Assembly: GCA_025667525.1 (NCBI GenBank)
Contig: JANFOE010002236.1
Span: forward strand, 224,553-288,552
DNA from: Glebionis coronaria
Lineage: Eukaryota > Streptophyta > Magnoliopsida > Asterales > Asteraceae
Direction: 5' to 3'
Length of the DNA: 64,000 nt
In this document: positions 1 to 11,379 of the stretch, piece after piece
Layout: every line of letters starts with the position of its first letter
Position numbering within the stretch: position 1 is the first letter of the stretch
The notes under the pieces: generated by a model
Seen by the model: only the letters and a program-made list of their open reading frames with translations
Database searches by the model: none
Told to the model about the DNA's origin: nothing
Program-made: the position numbers and the translations under genes

Positions 1-915
1 ACCCGAATCATGATTTTCTAAAAATGACCTTGAAGAATTGAAGAAATACAAGTTTGGTCCCTCATCTTTGAAGACTTGTCACAAGTGACCCTCCAATAAG
101 TCATTTGTACAAGAAAAATCCCTAAAGTTTGAGCATTGTACAAGTTCGGTCCTTGGAGAATGAAGATATTACAAAAGATGTCCTTATTCATAATTGAAAG
201 TAACTTGTGCCAAAAATGACAAGTTAACCAAACTTATTATAAAGGGAAATGAAGTTTGTTAGCTGTTTTTACAAAGTGAAGGAATCAAAAGACTTTGGGG
301 ACCATTTGTGCCAAACACACAAACACACCATCACCAATCATTTTGCCACATCAACCCCACCCACCAATCACGCCCCACCACCTCACCACTCCATCTCCAC
401 GTCTGAAACCCACTCACCAGGTTTATTTAAATAAACCTGGGTCAACCAGTCAAACCTAACTTTTCCCACTAAACACTAAATTTAAAAATCCTTAATCCCA
501 ATTCAGATTAAACCCCACCCTGCTATCACCCTTAATCCCATAAACCCTAAAAAACTTAGTCATTCAAAACAAAGGGTTTTTTGATAATTACTTCCAGAAT
601 GATGATTAACCTCTTTGTCATCCCAACCCACATCCCAAATCAACCCAAGACACACCCATGTGTCTTGTAGGCCCCTCCCCTGCCCCGTCTCTTTCACACT
701 AAACCCCAAACCAGACAAAATGAACGTCCAAGATGGTTTTCCTTGGTCCCCAAGACCAAATGAACGTCCCAAGATCAAAAGAAACAACTGGCATGTCACT
801 TTCTTCATCAACAATCACATGTGAGCCAAGACTTGACCAAATTCAAATTATTCAAAGGGCTTTTATGGAATTTCAGTTGCTAGGGTTTAGTAACCTAGAA
901 GGTTCTCTTATTCAG

Positions 916-924
916 TATAAAAGG
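916..924 (+). promoter_or_regulatory. Candidate TATA box
   Basis: TATAAAAGG sits in a context typical of plant and LTR core promoters, followed by unannotated sequence. No gene follows that I can recognise, so it may be the promoter of an unidentified LTR. Weak evidence. Confidence 0.3.
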
Positions 925-2040
925 AGCATACAGATTGTGTATGGCCCTTTGTTCCAGTTTTCTAGCAAAATTTCTTTTGTAATCCCTTTTTATGCAATAT
1001 AAAGTTGGTATTTTTTTAAAAATATAATTCCTTTTATGATTGGTAAAAGTTGGTATTAAGGTTAGCTAGAAGCTGAGTTCCACAATTTGTTTATTAGTTC
1101 AAAAATTTTCAAAATTCATTCTTTTTTTCAAGTTTCTGAAAAAGGTTGATTTTTGGGTAAATTCTCGTTCCAAAATTTGGATTTCCAAGTTTGTAGTTGG
1201 TTTGTGTAAGTGATGTTTAAGGAAAGAATTTAAGGAAGTTATTTGAGAAAGTTTTAAAAAGGAAGAAAAATCAGATTGTTTGTATTTGTGTGCTATTTTT
1301 CTTAGCAGGAAAGAACTTGGAGATGTTGCTTGTTATCCAAGGATCAGCACAGGCCCGAGCCTGTTTGGAGATGGCTATGCAGCCATTGTGGGACCTGGAT
1401 GTGGGTCCCACAAGGAAAATCCCTTGTACCCTATTTTCATATTTCTGAAAATTGTGATTTGTGTGAAATTATATGAGAGTTGTTTAAGTGTTGGTTATTT
1501 GGTTTGATTGTACTGTTTTTAGGATTGTATGCATGTTAGCAGTGTTTTAAATCAATTTGGCTTGAGTTTGATAGCATTTGATAATTTCCATTTTCAGAAA
1601 ATTAAGGGGTGTTTGGATTTGGTTTTTAACTAGGCTTGGTGATAAGTATTTTGCTTAAAACCTGGTTAAATACACTCCTTAGGTTAGTTATAGGTTATAT
1701 GTTAGTTTGGGTTTTTGTTTGGTGAAGTTTAAACACATTTGCATGCTTAAAATTTTGGTAAACAGTCAAAATCAGCAAAGTTCCATTTCTGCCTGTTTTG
1801 TGAGGAATTTGTGCCTTAAATTTTGATCATTGTTAGGAGATAGGTCATTCTAGGGTTTGCTATTGCTTATATGTCATTTGGTGGATTTGTGTGCTTGATT
1901 TAAAGGTTTGAAATCCACTTTTGTGCAAGTAAATTCAGTAAACAGTCACCAGACCTGCATAGGCTTCATCAGTAACCTTTTTGAGCAATTTTTGTGAGAT
2001 TTTGTGGAAAGACTTGCTTGTTTTTGTGTTGTTATTGACT

Positions 2041-2064
2041 CCCTATACTCAACTGAGTATAGGG
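2041..2064. repeat. Perfect short hairpin (10-bp stem, 4-nt loop)
   Basis: CCCTATACTC, then AACT, then GAGTATAGGG form a perfect inverted repeat with a tetraloop. A second, shorter inverted repeat (TTGGTCA with TGACCAA) lies about 50 bp downstream. Their role is unknown. Confidence 0.6.
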
Positions 2065-2840
2065 GTGCCTTATTGTCCAAAATAATCCATCAATATAAGC
2101 TTTCCTAAGCTATTTGGTCAACTGACCAAGTTTTTGCACTAGAAGTGGGAACAAAGTTTCCCCTGCTAATACACAAGTTAGTACTGCTTCACTAGCAGAC
2201 AAACCCTTTGAAGTGTCACTATCAGTCTTCGACAAAATTTGTCTTTAGTGGGTAAAAATTTGAATTAGGACTTGAAACCAGTTTTAAAATTTTTCTTATT
2301 TTATTTCTGATTTTTCTGTTTAATTAGAATTTTTATTACTGTTCATTTGCTATTTTTTAGGTTTAAATGCATTTTTAATTACTTTTTAATTATTAACTGT
2401 TTTGTCTTTTAGTGAAAAATTTAATAGTTTTCAAACTTTTTTCATTTTTCTACTATTCATTAGAGTAATTTAGGATTTTTTGACAAATTATTTTTGTCAT
2501 TATTTTATTATTTTTTATAATTATTTTAGTTGTAAAATAGTTTTTAGTGATTTAAAAATAGAAAAATAGTTTTTAAAATTTAGGAAAAATACTTTTTAGT
2601 CTTTAGATAATATAAGTAAGTTATTTGTTCAATAAAATAATATTTTGGACATTTTGATTAATTATATTTAATTTTAGGGCTTTAATTAGCATTTAAAATT
2701 GAATATTTAATTAATAAAAGGTTTTAAAATATTTTTATTGGATTTTTATACTTATTTATATTATTTTAGACTTACTTTTAGCTTTTAATTGATTTTTTAG
2801 GTTTAAAATTTTTAATTTTGTAGTTTTTTACGGTTTTACG

Positions 2841-4596
2841 TGAACGCCTTTTCGTCTTAGCTCGATCCGTCTTCGTAACCGTCATTTCTTTCTTATTTCT
2901 ATTTTTCCTTTTCTCAATATAATCACAAATCAATTAATCCAACTCATTACACAACGCACTAGCCTCCTCGAGAACGAACTCACTTTTAGGGTCATTTACA
3001 CACGGTTTTCCTAAATCGTCGTGCTTACTTACCTTATTTACCATCCTTTTCCTAAAGGGGTAATAATACAACTATCAATCAACAAAATGATATTTTAGAA
3101 ATACGCAGAAATAAGTTCTTAAATTTCACAATCTCAAATGAGCGTAACCTGCTCGATTTTAATGTTTACTAGTAAAATATTATGTCCTAGATGAACATCT
3201 CAACAAGTAGAAATATATATTTTTATGTCTAAGTTATAAAAATATTTTCTCGACACTGTTAAATTCCCTGTAAAGTTTATGTACAAAGTGTATTTTTTTT
3301 CGACAACAGCTTGAAATTAAATCTAAATTTCATAATAACTCAGAATTGGTGTACACACAAGACTTGTGGATTCCACAAAAAAAGAGAATTATCTGTATAA
3401 TTAAACATGTAAAGAAAACACAGTATAGAAATGGTTCAAGAATACCAACGAAAATCTAAGAAATAAAAAAAATGATGCATATCATCCGTGTCTTCGATTA
3501 CAAGATGCAATGCATGAAGGTCTCTTGGCGGTATGATTTTCAAAATCACAAGACGTACCAACAAAAGAAACAAAATATTAACAAGTCACACTCCTGAGGT
3601 GAGGAGGTTTAATGAAAAAGGGGGGGGGGGGTACAAGTAGGATCGTATTCCAAACAATTTTCACCTAATAAACGACGATCATGTGTTCAAGGTACAACGG
3701 ATGTTGTAAGTCGAAGTCGAAACGTAGAATGGTCAATGAAATAAGATGTAATCCACGTACAAGTGTTGTGTAAAACGGTGCGTAAAGGTAAATCAAGATT
3801 ATGAAGACCCACAATATTATTCAATACTGATTCAACGAATTCTTCGAGATGTGTGACTCACACGATGTCCTTTAGTCTTTCTCGGAGACACATTGAGCTA
3901 CACAATGGTCTATAGACTATTTTCCAAGACATTCAATCACAAATGGTCGACAAACAAATTGGATATCTAAATAGATATTTAAAGAAATTAAACAATGAGA
4001 GCAACACGTACGGTATTAGAATGAAAATCAGAAGTTCATCGAAGACAACACTTCTTAATCCCGAACAATGGTATCTCGAGAGTATGCACAACATGTATCA
4101 GCGAGTCGAGAAAAACAGACGGTTCAAAACGAACGAGCATATGAAGTCAGTCGTATCACGCATAAATGAAATAGCAATATTACTCAGAAAAATGAGCATG
4201 AAAAGTCGGCCGCATACGCGCTCTGAATACAAGTATGTAACGTCATAACGATACAAAATCATTGCAATAATATCAATTCACAAGAACAAGAATTCAAGAA
4301 ATACAGTATAGGCAGATGTAATGACAGTAATATCGAATGATAATTCATGAAGCACAAAGGCTTTGAAAAGGCATAGTAATTATCGTCATTAAAGTAAAGT
4401 AATATTTCAACATGTAATCAGGAGAAGAAATACTACAATGATAATTAAAAGTAAATAATAAGGATTAGAGAGTTACCCGCGCAGATATCGAACAACAATG
4501 GTAGATTTTGTGGTTTGACACTTAAAACCTGAAATTTTTGAACTTTCGGTTATAGACTTAGTTTTGAAAAAACAAATCAGTTCCCTATAACCATCT
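2841..4596. other. Interior (leader side) of minus-strand element G, no recognisable gene
   Basis: On the minus strand this stretch lies downstream of the primer binding site at 4597-4607, where gag would be expected. I recognise no gag, zinc knuckle or pol motif. A plus-strand ORF of 101 codons at 3943-4248 is basic and has no familiar domain. A pure purine run, five A then eleven G, lies at 3615-3630. The element may be non-autonomous or too decayed to read. Confidence 0.35.
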
Positions 4597-4607
4597 CTCT
4601 GATACCA
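4597..4607 (-). other. Primer binding site, initiator-Met tRNA type (element G)
   Basis: Read on the minus strand this is TGGTATCAGAG, an exact match to the 3' end complement of plant initiator methionine tRNA used by many Ty3 and Ty1 elements. It lies three bases inside the LTR edge at 4611. That fixes the adjacent repeat as a 5' LTR and the element as minus-strand, so its body runs leftward toward and past the window start. Confidence 0.8.
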
Positions 4608-4610
4608 ATC

Positions 4611-7460
4611 TGTGAGACCCCCAAAATCTGACATGGTACAACTAGGCAACAAGGGGGTAACACGTCATAGTACAAGAAACAATGAATTACAGTTCATACA
4701 AGCTGACGAAATAAAAACATGTACATTACATCATAAAAGGTCAGAGTTTTTAAAACATAGGTCCTAGAGTTTTAGAAGCGGAAAATTATATTATTTCGTC
4801 TCGATTTATAACATAAAGTTGCCCAAAAGATATAATAAACTTCTGACAGTTTATACTAAAACCATCTTTTAAAAGCATCACAGAAATCTCTAAGCTGTGA
4901 TAATCTCCTGCGGGCTCCCATCCAAGCAAAGCTAAGTAATAATACCTGAGATTAAACATGTAAAATCTTCAACATAAAGTTGAGTGATATTCATAGGTTT
5001 AGTAGTAAAAGTGTGGAACACAAACATTCATTTGTAACAAGAAATAGGGGAAAATGGTTATGTACAGTAACCATTATCTGAAACGTTATAATTATTATTG
5101 CTGTTTAGTTTCATGACCCTAAGCTTAACTACGTAAGTATTCAGCCTAAATACTTAGGTATAAACAAATGTAATGTGTCATGGTTAAACAACCGCATCAT
5201 TGGGACAGGGATAGTCAATCCCGATGGATCCACCCACAACATTCGCGCTTCGCGCAATGCGCCAGGACAATTAACAGTTCATGATCGAAGAGATGAAACT
5301 CAAGGCTAACGTCTAAAAAGCAATAATAATATCGAAAATCTGAAAATCATACATGTTCTGGATAGCATACAAGTTCTTGATAGCATACAGTTTTTAAATG
5401 GTTGTGTTCCACCATGTAAAATCTCACCCCGTGTTTAGAAACCATGTATAAGTAAAAATGGCTATGAACTCACCTTAGCCACGAGGTAATTCAATCACGG
5501 TACTCAGCAACTGAGTAGAAACGATAGTGGTAGACGATCACCGACGATATGGATGCCCGGGAAACACGAAAACCGCAACCTATCAAAATAAGGCCCGCGT
5601 TAAGACTCGAACTCAAGTATCGATATGTACCAAATATAATATGACTTAAATGTTTTCAAAATATTCATATTTCAAAACCATTGACACGAACCAAAAGAAT
5701 CCATACTTACCCATTTTTCAACACTACACGTTAAAACACTTGAACACTTGAAAATGACCCGTTATACAACGCCAAGTCAACACAAGTCAAACTATCCTTT
5801 AACCTTACTTGGACCAGTAGCTAAGTCATTTATATAATGACTAAGCACTTGAGTAAGTCACCATGTCCGATGGTGAATACTCAAACTCACACAACACAAG
5901 CATTAAACTATGTGTCCAATATTAAAATCAGCAAGTACACCTCGAATGTACACACCGATCTACCCTATCTAGACTTGTCCGATTTAGATGCAAATTTGTG
6001 TTAAGGTCACTTATAACCTGTATAAGACCTCACCAAAATTTGAGCCAAAGTTCACACTTTGATTCCATCAGCTCGACACTTTACTCGACTCCAAATTTGG
6101 GACAGATTTGTGTACTTATTTTATAAAACCGTTTGGAACACTTTAAACGTAATAAGTCGACAATCCGTCTTTTGAAACCACTACTAGACTCATCAAGTTC
6201 AGTTTGTAAACATTGAAAACCAGTAGTTACATTTATCTAACCAAGCCTAAAGTCCCCGAGAGTCGACCAAAAATCAGCCACAATTTCGGATTGTGTCAAC
6301 TTGCGTCTCCCGGTACACGAATATTAAAACTAGCATAACATTTGACTCGTAATGACTTAGAAGCTCTATCTTATACCAAAACGAGCGTCTCGAAAAAATC
6401 TACAGTAAAATAAAATAATGTTAGCCTTTCTCAAACCTTAAACTCACGAAAAATCTGTTTAAGACCTGCTGTCCCAAATTATACTTTTAGAAAACAAGTC
6501 AAATCAATTTTCCAACCAAAACCACTCATTCCCGTACCTATAGAATCACTCTAATAACAACCCGTCAACCAAACACTCCTAAAAACACTTGTATGAAAAA
6601 TTTAACAAAATCAAAGATTAAAAATAATACTTTTTATGATCAAAACAAAATAATCTTACCAAAAACAATACATGCAAGATAATTTAAACATAATCCAACC
6701 ATAAATCACAAAGTTATAAAAACATTAATTTGTTTTTAATGAATCAAGGTGGATGATGGTTAATTTGTGGTGTTTTGTGGTGGTGGTGTGACGGAAAAGA
6801 AAGAGGAGAGGGAGAAGATGCATTTTTTTTATAAAAGTTGTATGTGTGTGAGAAAGTGGAAGAAAAATGGCCATTTATATGGTGGTTTAAGTGGAGGGAC
6901 CTAATTTGCCAATTTGTAAACATTAGGACCTAAAAGAAATTAATAGTTTTAAAGGGTAGAAAATGGTTATCGGTAAATATTGAAAATATTTATGGGGCTC
7001 GGGTTTCGTAAAAATACATTTCAAAAGTTACAATGCATCATAAAAATGATTATATGATTTCCTGACACGACTTAATACGTAATTAAAACGAAATCGTCGA
7101 AAATATTAATTATCGAAACAGTCGATAATAAAATGTAAAATTTTGGGCATCCGTCAGTATCGCGATCTCTAGGAATTCTCGTTGTACATTGATTTTGAAT
7201 AAACTCGTTGTAAAACGCACGCGGGTGACATTAAATCAAAAAATTGATTTAAATAAATATGGGAAAAATAAAATAAGAAATTTTATAATTCTATATAATT
7301 TATTATCAGTGATCATTAAATACTTAAAAAGTATTATTTATTAAAATATCAAGATCTCAGGATTTACATATAAGAATACAAGAAAACGAAATACGTTGGA
7401 AAAATTCAGAAACACGAATAAAAAGAATAAAATAATGCTGGGAAAGTACGGGTTCTTACA
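4611..7460 (-). repeat. 5' LTR of minus-strand Ty3-like element G
   Basis: The 2850-bp block starts TGTGAGACCC and ends GGTTCTTACA, so both ends carry the TG...CA inverted termini of an LTR. A Met-tRNA primer site lies just outside its left end, so it is the 5' LTR of an element read leftward. No matching second LTR is in the window; it should lie further left. The sequence right of it, GATCA at 7461-7465, is the expected target duplication. The long LTR and Met primer suit chromovirus (Tekay-like) elements, but no coding region confirms the clade. Confidence 0.75.
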
Positions 7461-7590
7461 GATCACGGGTCATCAAATATCATCAAAAGTGGATCTTTGA
7501 AAGCGCCAATCCATGCACTTAATAAGAAATAATAAAACAACAAACACATACGTGGCTCCCCCTACACTTATTATGAAAAACGGATATAGA

Positions 7591-7670
7591 AGGATAGATC
7601 ATCGGGTTGCCTCCCGAGAAGCGCTTGTTTTTGTTAACCAAGTCACGAGCCTGACTCGACCCCGAATTAA
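7591..7670 (-). other. 80-bp Athila post-pol conserved block
   Basis: This segment lies downstream of the integrase remnant in the minus-strand sense. It contains GGGTTGCCTCCCGAGAAGCG (plus-strand reading) and matches 39579-39658 in element B at 79 of 80 positions by my count; the single difference is A versus G in AACCAAG/AACCGAG. Flanking sequence on the left is only patchily similar and on the right unrelated. From recall, related GGGTTGCCTCCC words occur after pol in Athila elements of many plants. The function is not known to me. Confidence 0.75.
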
Positions 7671-7852
7671 TTCAAAGGAAACGTGGAGAGGGATGGAATC
7701 ATCTCATGATATATATCCTCTCCAAAGTACAACTTAACACGTTAGCTATTCACCTTAAAGTTGGGCCCATTTTGTTGAGATAGTTCAATGGTGCCATAAG
7801 GGAAGATTTGGGCCACGGTGAATGGACCGGACCAACGTCTCTTAAGTTTTCC

Positions 7853-8221
7853 CTAAAAGATTTTCAACCGAGAGTTAAAGAGTAAAACTTGATCACCTAT
7901 GTGAAAGTCTTGGTTCTTAATCCTAGAATCATGAATGAGCTTAGTCTTCTCCTTATAGATCAACGAATTCTCATAAGCCTCATTCCTAAGTTCATTAAGC
8001 TCATTGAGTTGGATTTTCATAAGATCACCGGCTTTGTTTATGTCAAAATTATCCCATTTCAAGGCACAGTAAGCCTTATGCTCTAACTCAATGGGGAGGT
8101 GGCACGCCTTTCCGTACACAAGGCGATAAGGAGTACAACCTATAGGTGTCTTATAAGCGGTACGGAAAGCCCACAATGCATCATCTAATTTAGCGGCGCA
8201 TGAGGCACGATGCTCTCCCAC
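7853..8221 (-). pseudogene. Integrase C-terminal part (Athila element A)
   Basis: The 122-residue open stretch carries the typical Ty3 integrase tail: [20 protein letters not shown], then [14 protein letters not shown], then a basic, charged segment ending at [14 protein letters not shown]. The latter resembles the GDxVLLxNSR motif that closes the Athila integrase. It continues, in another frame and across a stop, the catalytic core at 8223-8985. The element is on the minus strand, so this piece is downstream of the core. It cannot act alone: the core lacks an intact catalytic triad. Clade identity is sure; the exact end of pol is not. Confidence 0.85.
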
Positions 8222-8222
8222 G

Positions 8223-8985
8223 GTACGCTCTAAGATTCACTTAAGTCCACGGTTTGAAATCTAAGCTTGACCATTAGTTTGTGGATGATACGCCGTGGAA
8301 ATTTGGTGATTGACACCATACTTAGCCATGACTCATGCAAATTGATAATTTAAAAAATGAGTACCACGATCACTAATGATAGCACGAGGAATGTCGAATC
8401 GAGCAAATAATGATTTCAAAAAGTTCACAACAACCCTGGCATCGGTAGTAGGTAAATCCTTTGCTTCAACCCATTTGGATACGTAGTCAACGGCTACGAG
8501 GATGTACTTGTTCCCTTTGGATGATGAAAATGGACCCATAAAGTCGATGCCCCATACGTCAAAGATTTCACACTCTTGGATGAAATTTTGAGGCATCTCA
8601 TCTTTATGTGTGATCTTGCCTTGTCGTTGGAAAGCATCACAATGCTTAACCATCTCATGAGAGTCATGAAAAATGATGGGCCAATAGAATCCGGAATCAA
8701 AAACTTTCTTAGCGGTATAGTTAGGACCAATGTGACCACCGGTGGGTCCTTTGTGGCAAGCTTCAAGGATTTGTAAATTCGCTGGCCCATCAACACACCT
8801 ACGAATGATAAGATCCGCACATTGCTTGAAAAGATAAGGGTCGTCCCAATAATAGTACGTAATATCCTTAAAGAATTTTTTTTCTTTTGTTGGGACGTTA
8901 ACCCTTCGATAAGAACACCACCCGCCAAATAGTTTGCAATGTACGCAAACCATGGGGTATCATCAAGATTGGATTTAATAGACAT
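8223..8985 (-). pseudogene. Integrase zinc-binding and catalytic core (Athila element A)
   Basis: This would splice retroelement cDNA into the host genome. The zinc-binding domain is visible as HKGPTGGH followed by [10 protein letters not shown]; the fourth ligand, usually Cys in CDxCQRQ, is Phe here. Core motifs follow: GIDFMGPF with the first catalytic Asp, then ISDRGTHF with the second. Beyond position 8333 the frame goes on to a recognisable YHPQTNGQA, but the next codon, where the third catalytic residue Glu is expected, is a TAG stop (8261-8263 on the minus strand). Further stops follow toward 8223. Two overlapping reading frames are open here; only the one with these motifs is real. 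Clearly dead. Confidence 0.88.
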
Positions 8986-9054
8986 TAAGGTCTCATGGGG
9001 AAAGTATTCATTAATCTCTTGATTTGGAATTTCCCTTTGATAAGGATCCTTGAG

Positions 9055-9660
9055 TCAACTAAGATGATCCACGGCTAGGTTTTCCGCTCCCTTTTTATCA
9101 CGAATTTCGATTTTAAATTCTTGTAGGAGCAAAACCCAACGAAGGAGTCTCGGTTTAGCATCTTGCTTGGTCAACAAGTATTTCAAGGCAGAATGTTCGG
9201 TGTAATCGATGGTGGTGGAAATCACAAGATAGGGGCGGAATTTCTCAAAAGCATACACTACGGCTAAAAGCTATTTTTTAGTAGTGGTATTATGCAATTG
9301 AGCCCCCGTCATTGTCTTACTAGCATAATGGATAGTTTGAAAGTTTTTGTTAACTCGTTGACCTAAAACCGCTCCTACCGCGAAATCACTAGCATCGCAC
9401 ATGAGCTCAAAAGGTAACTCACAATTTGGAGAGACTAATACCGGTGCCTTAGTTAATTTACCTTTAAGAAGTTCGAAAGAGTCGAGACAATCTTGAGAAA
9501 GATGAAAGGAGCATCTTTCTCTAAGAGATGAGTCATTGGTCGAGCTATCTTAGACAAATCTTGGATAAAGCTTCGATATAATCCCGCGTTTCCTAAAAAC
9601 TCCTAACTCCTTTGACGGTGGAAGGTTGAGGAAACTTAGCAATGACGTTAGCTTTAGCAC
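9055..9660 (-). pseudogene. RNase H region of pol (Athila element A)
   Basis: RNase H removes the RNA strand during reverse transcription. The C-terminal part is readable at 9055-9258, with [20 protein letters not shown] followed by [20 protein letters not shown] and VDHLS, the standard end of Ty3 RNase H. Upstream, in changing frames, come the thumb/connection motif GLYRSFIQDLSKIARPMT and later a DASD-like region that is heavily mutated. At least two frameshifts and several stops lie between 9258 and 9700. It links the RT at 9737-10300 to the integrase. Confidence 0.8.
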
Positions 9661-9736
9661 GGTAAACTTCGATACCAGCTTTTGAAATTTTTTGACCGAG
9701 GACAATGTCTTCTTTTACCATGAAATGGCATTTTTC

Positions 9737-10300
9737 CTAATTAAGAACGAGACGAGTGTCTTCACATCGTTTAAGCATACGTTCTAAATTGGCAAGGCAA
9801 GAAGAGAAAGAATCACCATAGACCGAAAAATCGTCCATAAAGACTTCCATAGTTTCTTCAACCATGTCATGGAATATAGCCATCATACACCTTTGGAAAG
9901 TGCCGGGAGCATTCCATAAGCCAAAAGGCATTCTTTTGTAAGCGAATTTTCTTTAAGGACAAGTGAATGTGGTTTTATCTTGCTCTTTTGGATCGATAGG
10001 AATTTGGAGATATTCGTAGAAACCATCTAAGAAGCAATAGTAGTCATTACCCGCTAAACGCTCGAGCATTTGATCCATGAAAAGAAGAGGAAAATGATCC
10101 TTACGAGTGGCATCATTGAGCTTACGATAGTCTATGCAAACTCGCCAACACGTGACAAGTCGAGTAGGAATGAACTCATTGTTTTTACTGGGAACAACGG
10201 TTACTCCGCCTTTCTTAGGCACACAATGGACGGGACTAACCCATGGCGAATCCAAATAGGGTAAATCATGCCGGAATCTAGAAGTTTGATAACTTATTTC
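9737..10300 (-). pseudogene. Reverse transcriptase (Athila element A)
   Basis: Reverse transcriptase copies the element RNA into DNA. Two open pieces are in different frames. The upstream piece (9953-10255) has DSPWVSPVHCVPKKGGVTVV, then RVCIDYRKLNDATRKDHFPL and the palm motif FLDGFYEYLQIPIDPKEQDKT. The downstream piece (9737-9931) has MPFGLWNAPGTFQRCM and the catalytic FMDDFSVYGDSF. A frameshift and stop near 9932-9952 separate them, and a stop precedes the first near 10260. The catalytic Asp pair in MDD is intact although the gene is broken. Confidence 0.9.
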
Positions 10301-10365
10301 TTAATGACTTCATGAATTTTTGGATTTACCCTTCTTTGGCTTTGGATTGCGGGTTTAAAGTCATC

Positions 10366-11340
10366 TTACATGAGAATTTTATGAGTGCAAAAGTTAGGAT
10401 CAATTCCGCGGATGTCAGAGATTTTCCAAGCAATTCCTTTCTTATGATTCTTAAGCACATCGATAAGTCGAGATTTTTCATCCTCTTTCAAGTCCTTAGC
10501 AATTATGACGGGTAACTTATCATTTTCTTCTAGGAAAATGTATTCTAAATGAGACGGTAAATCCTTAAGCTCTAAATCCGGTGGATAGTCGGTGGAAGGC
10601 TTAGTCAAATTTGGATCATCGTTTGTAACTTCCTTAGGAGTAGGTGGAGAAATATGGTCCTCATTGAGAAGTCTCTCAATGGTACGAATGTCTTCTTCCT
10701 AATCGGTGGGAGAATCGTCATATTTTAAGTCCATGTCCCCTAAACTTGCTTCGAATTCTTGTAAAAGAAAGTCACTTTCTCCAAATGGATTCAATGATAG
10801 AGCAATAGAAGCTACGGTCTCAACATGAGGTAAATGAGAAGTCCTGTGCTTACAAGCCTCGTGAATATGTTCTTCACATGCTTCGTCGAGCACGTCGATG
10901 AAATTCACGGATTCGGGCTCATTGGGAAGTTTGGAAAGTTTACCCATGTTAAAGACGATTTTGTCATCCCCGACCCTCATGATAAGTTCACCCACGGCTA
11001 CATCAATCAATGTACGCCCGGTCCTCAAGAAAGGTCGTCCCACAATTAAGGGAACACGAGGATCCATCTCATAATCGACTACAACGAAATCGGTGGGGAA
11101 AGTGAATTTGTCGACTCCTACGAACCCATCCTCGGTTATCCCCACCGGATAAGCAACCGAACGGTTAGCTAATTCTAAGGTCATACGAGTGGGGAATAGC
11201 TCGGGTAGAGATAATTGTTTCCACACGGACAATGGCATAAGATTGAGACTCGCTCCGAGATCCACCAAAGCCATACAATTCTCTACACCTGGAAAATTGC
11301 AAGGAATAAGGAATCGACCGGGATCTCCTAACTTAACCGG
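10366..11340 (-). pseudogene. Protease and protease-RT linker (Athila element A)
   Basis: The retroviral-type aspartic protease releases the mature proteins from the polyprotein. The open piece at 10699-11274 (191 codons) begins MALVDLGASLNLMPLSVWKQ; DLGAS is the active-site motif characteristic of Athila protease. It continues through RPFLRTGRTLIDVAVGELIM, the second conserved loop. Downstream, 10366-10608 is the acidic linker toward RT, with LEDLPSHLEYIFLEE-like features (LKDLPSHLEYIFLEENDKLP), typical just before Athila RT. A frame break separates the two pieces around 10610-10700, and another lies upstream at 11340-11380. Confidence 0.88.
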
Positions 11341-11379
11341 TAATTATCTCAAAAGAACCGTGGAACGATTCTCATTCAA

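Larger units (their letters stand above)
1..2840. other. Unassigned AT-rich, probably repeat-derived sequence
   Basis: No coding region I recognise. The left half has LTR-like or promoter-like features: a TATA-type box at 916-924 and a later A/T-rich stretch that could serve 3'-end formation. The right part (about 2280-2840) is strongly T-rich with many short poly-T and TTTTTA words. Short ORFs here have no recognisable domains. By position it lies inside, or beyond, the minus-strand element whose 5' LTR is 4611-7460, so it may be that element's interior or a further insertion in it. I see no boundary with a target duplication. Confidence 0.4.

Noticed and set aside
1280..1507. 75-codon frame with GC-richer middle part (1340-1430)
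   Set aside because: No recognisable motif, no clear start or exon structure. Insufficient to call a host exon.
3943..4248. 101-codon basic frame in the interior of element G
   Set aside because: No domain recognised and AT-rich context. Could be real, but not supportable from sequence alone.
8494..8985. 163-codon minus-strand frame overlapping the Athila integrase
   Set aside because: Shadow of the integrase frame; the motifs are in the other frame.
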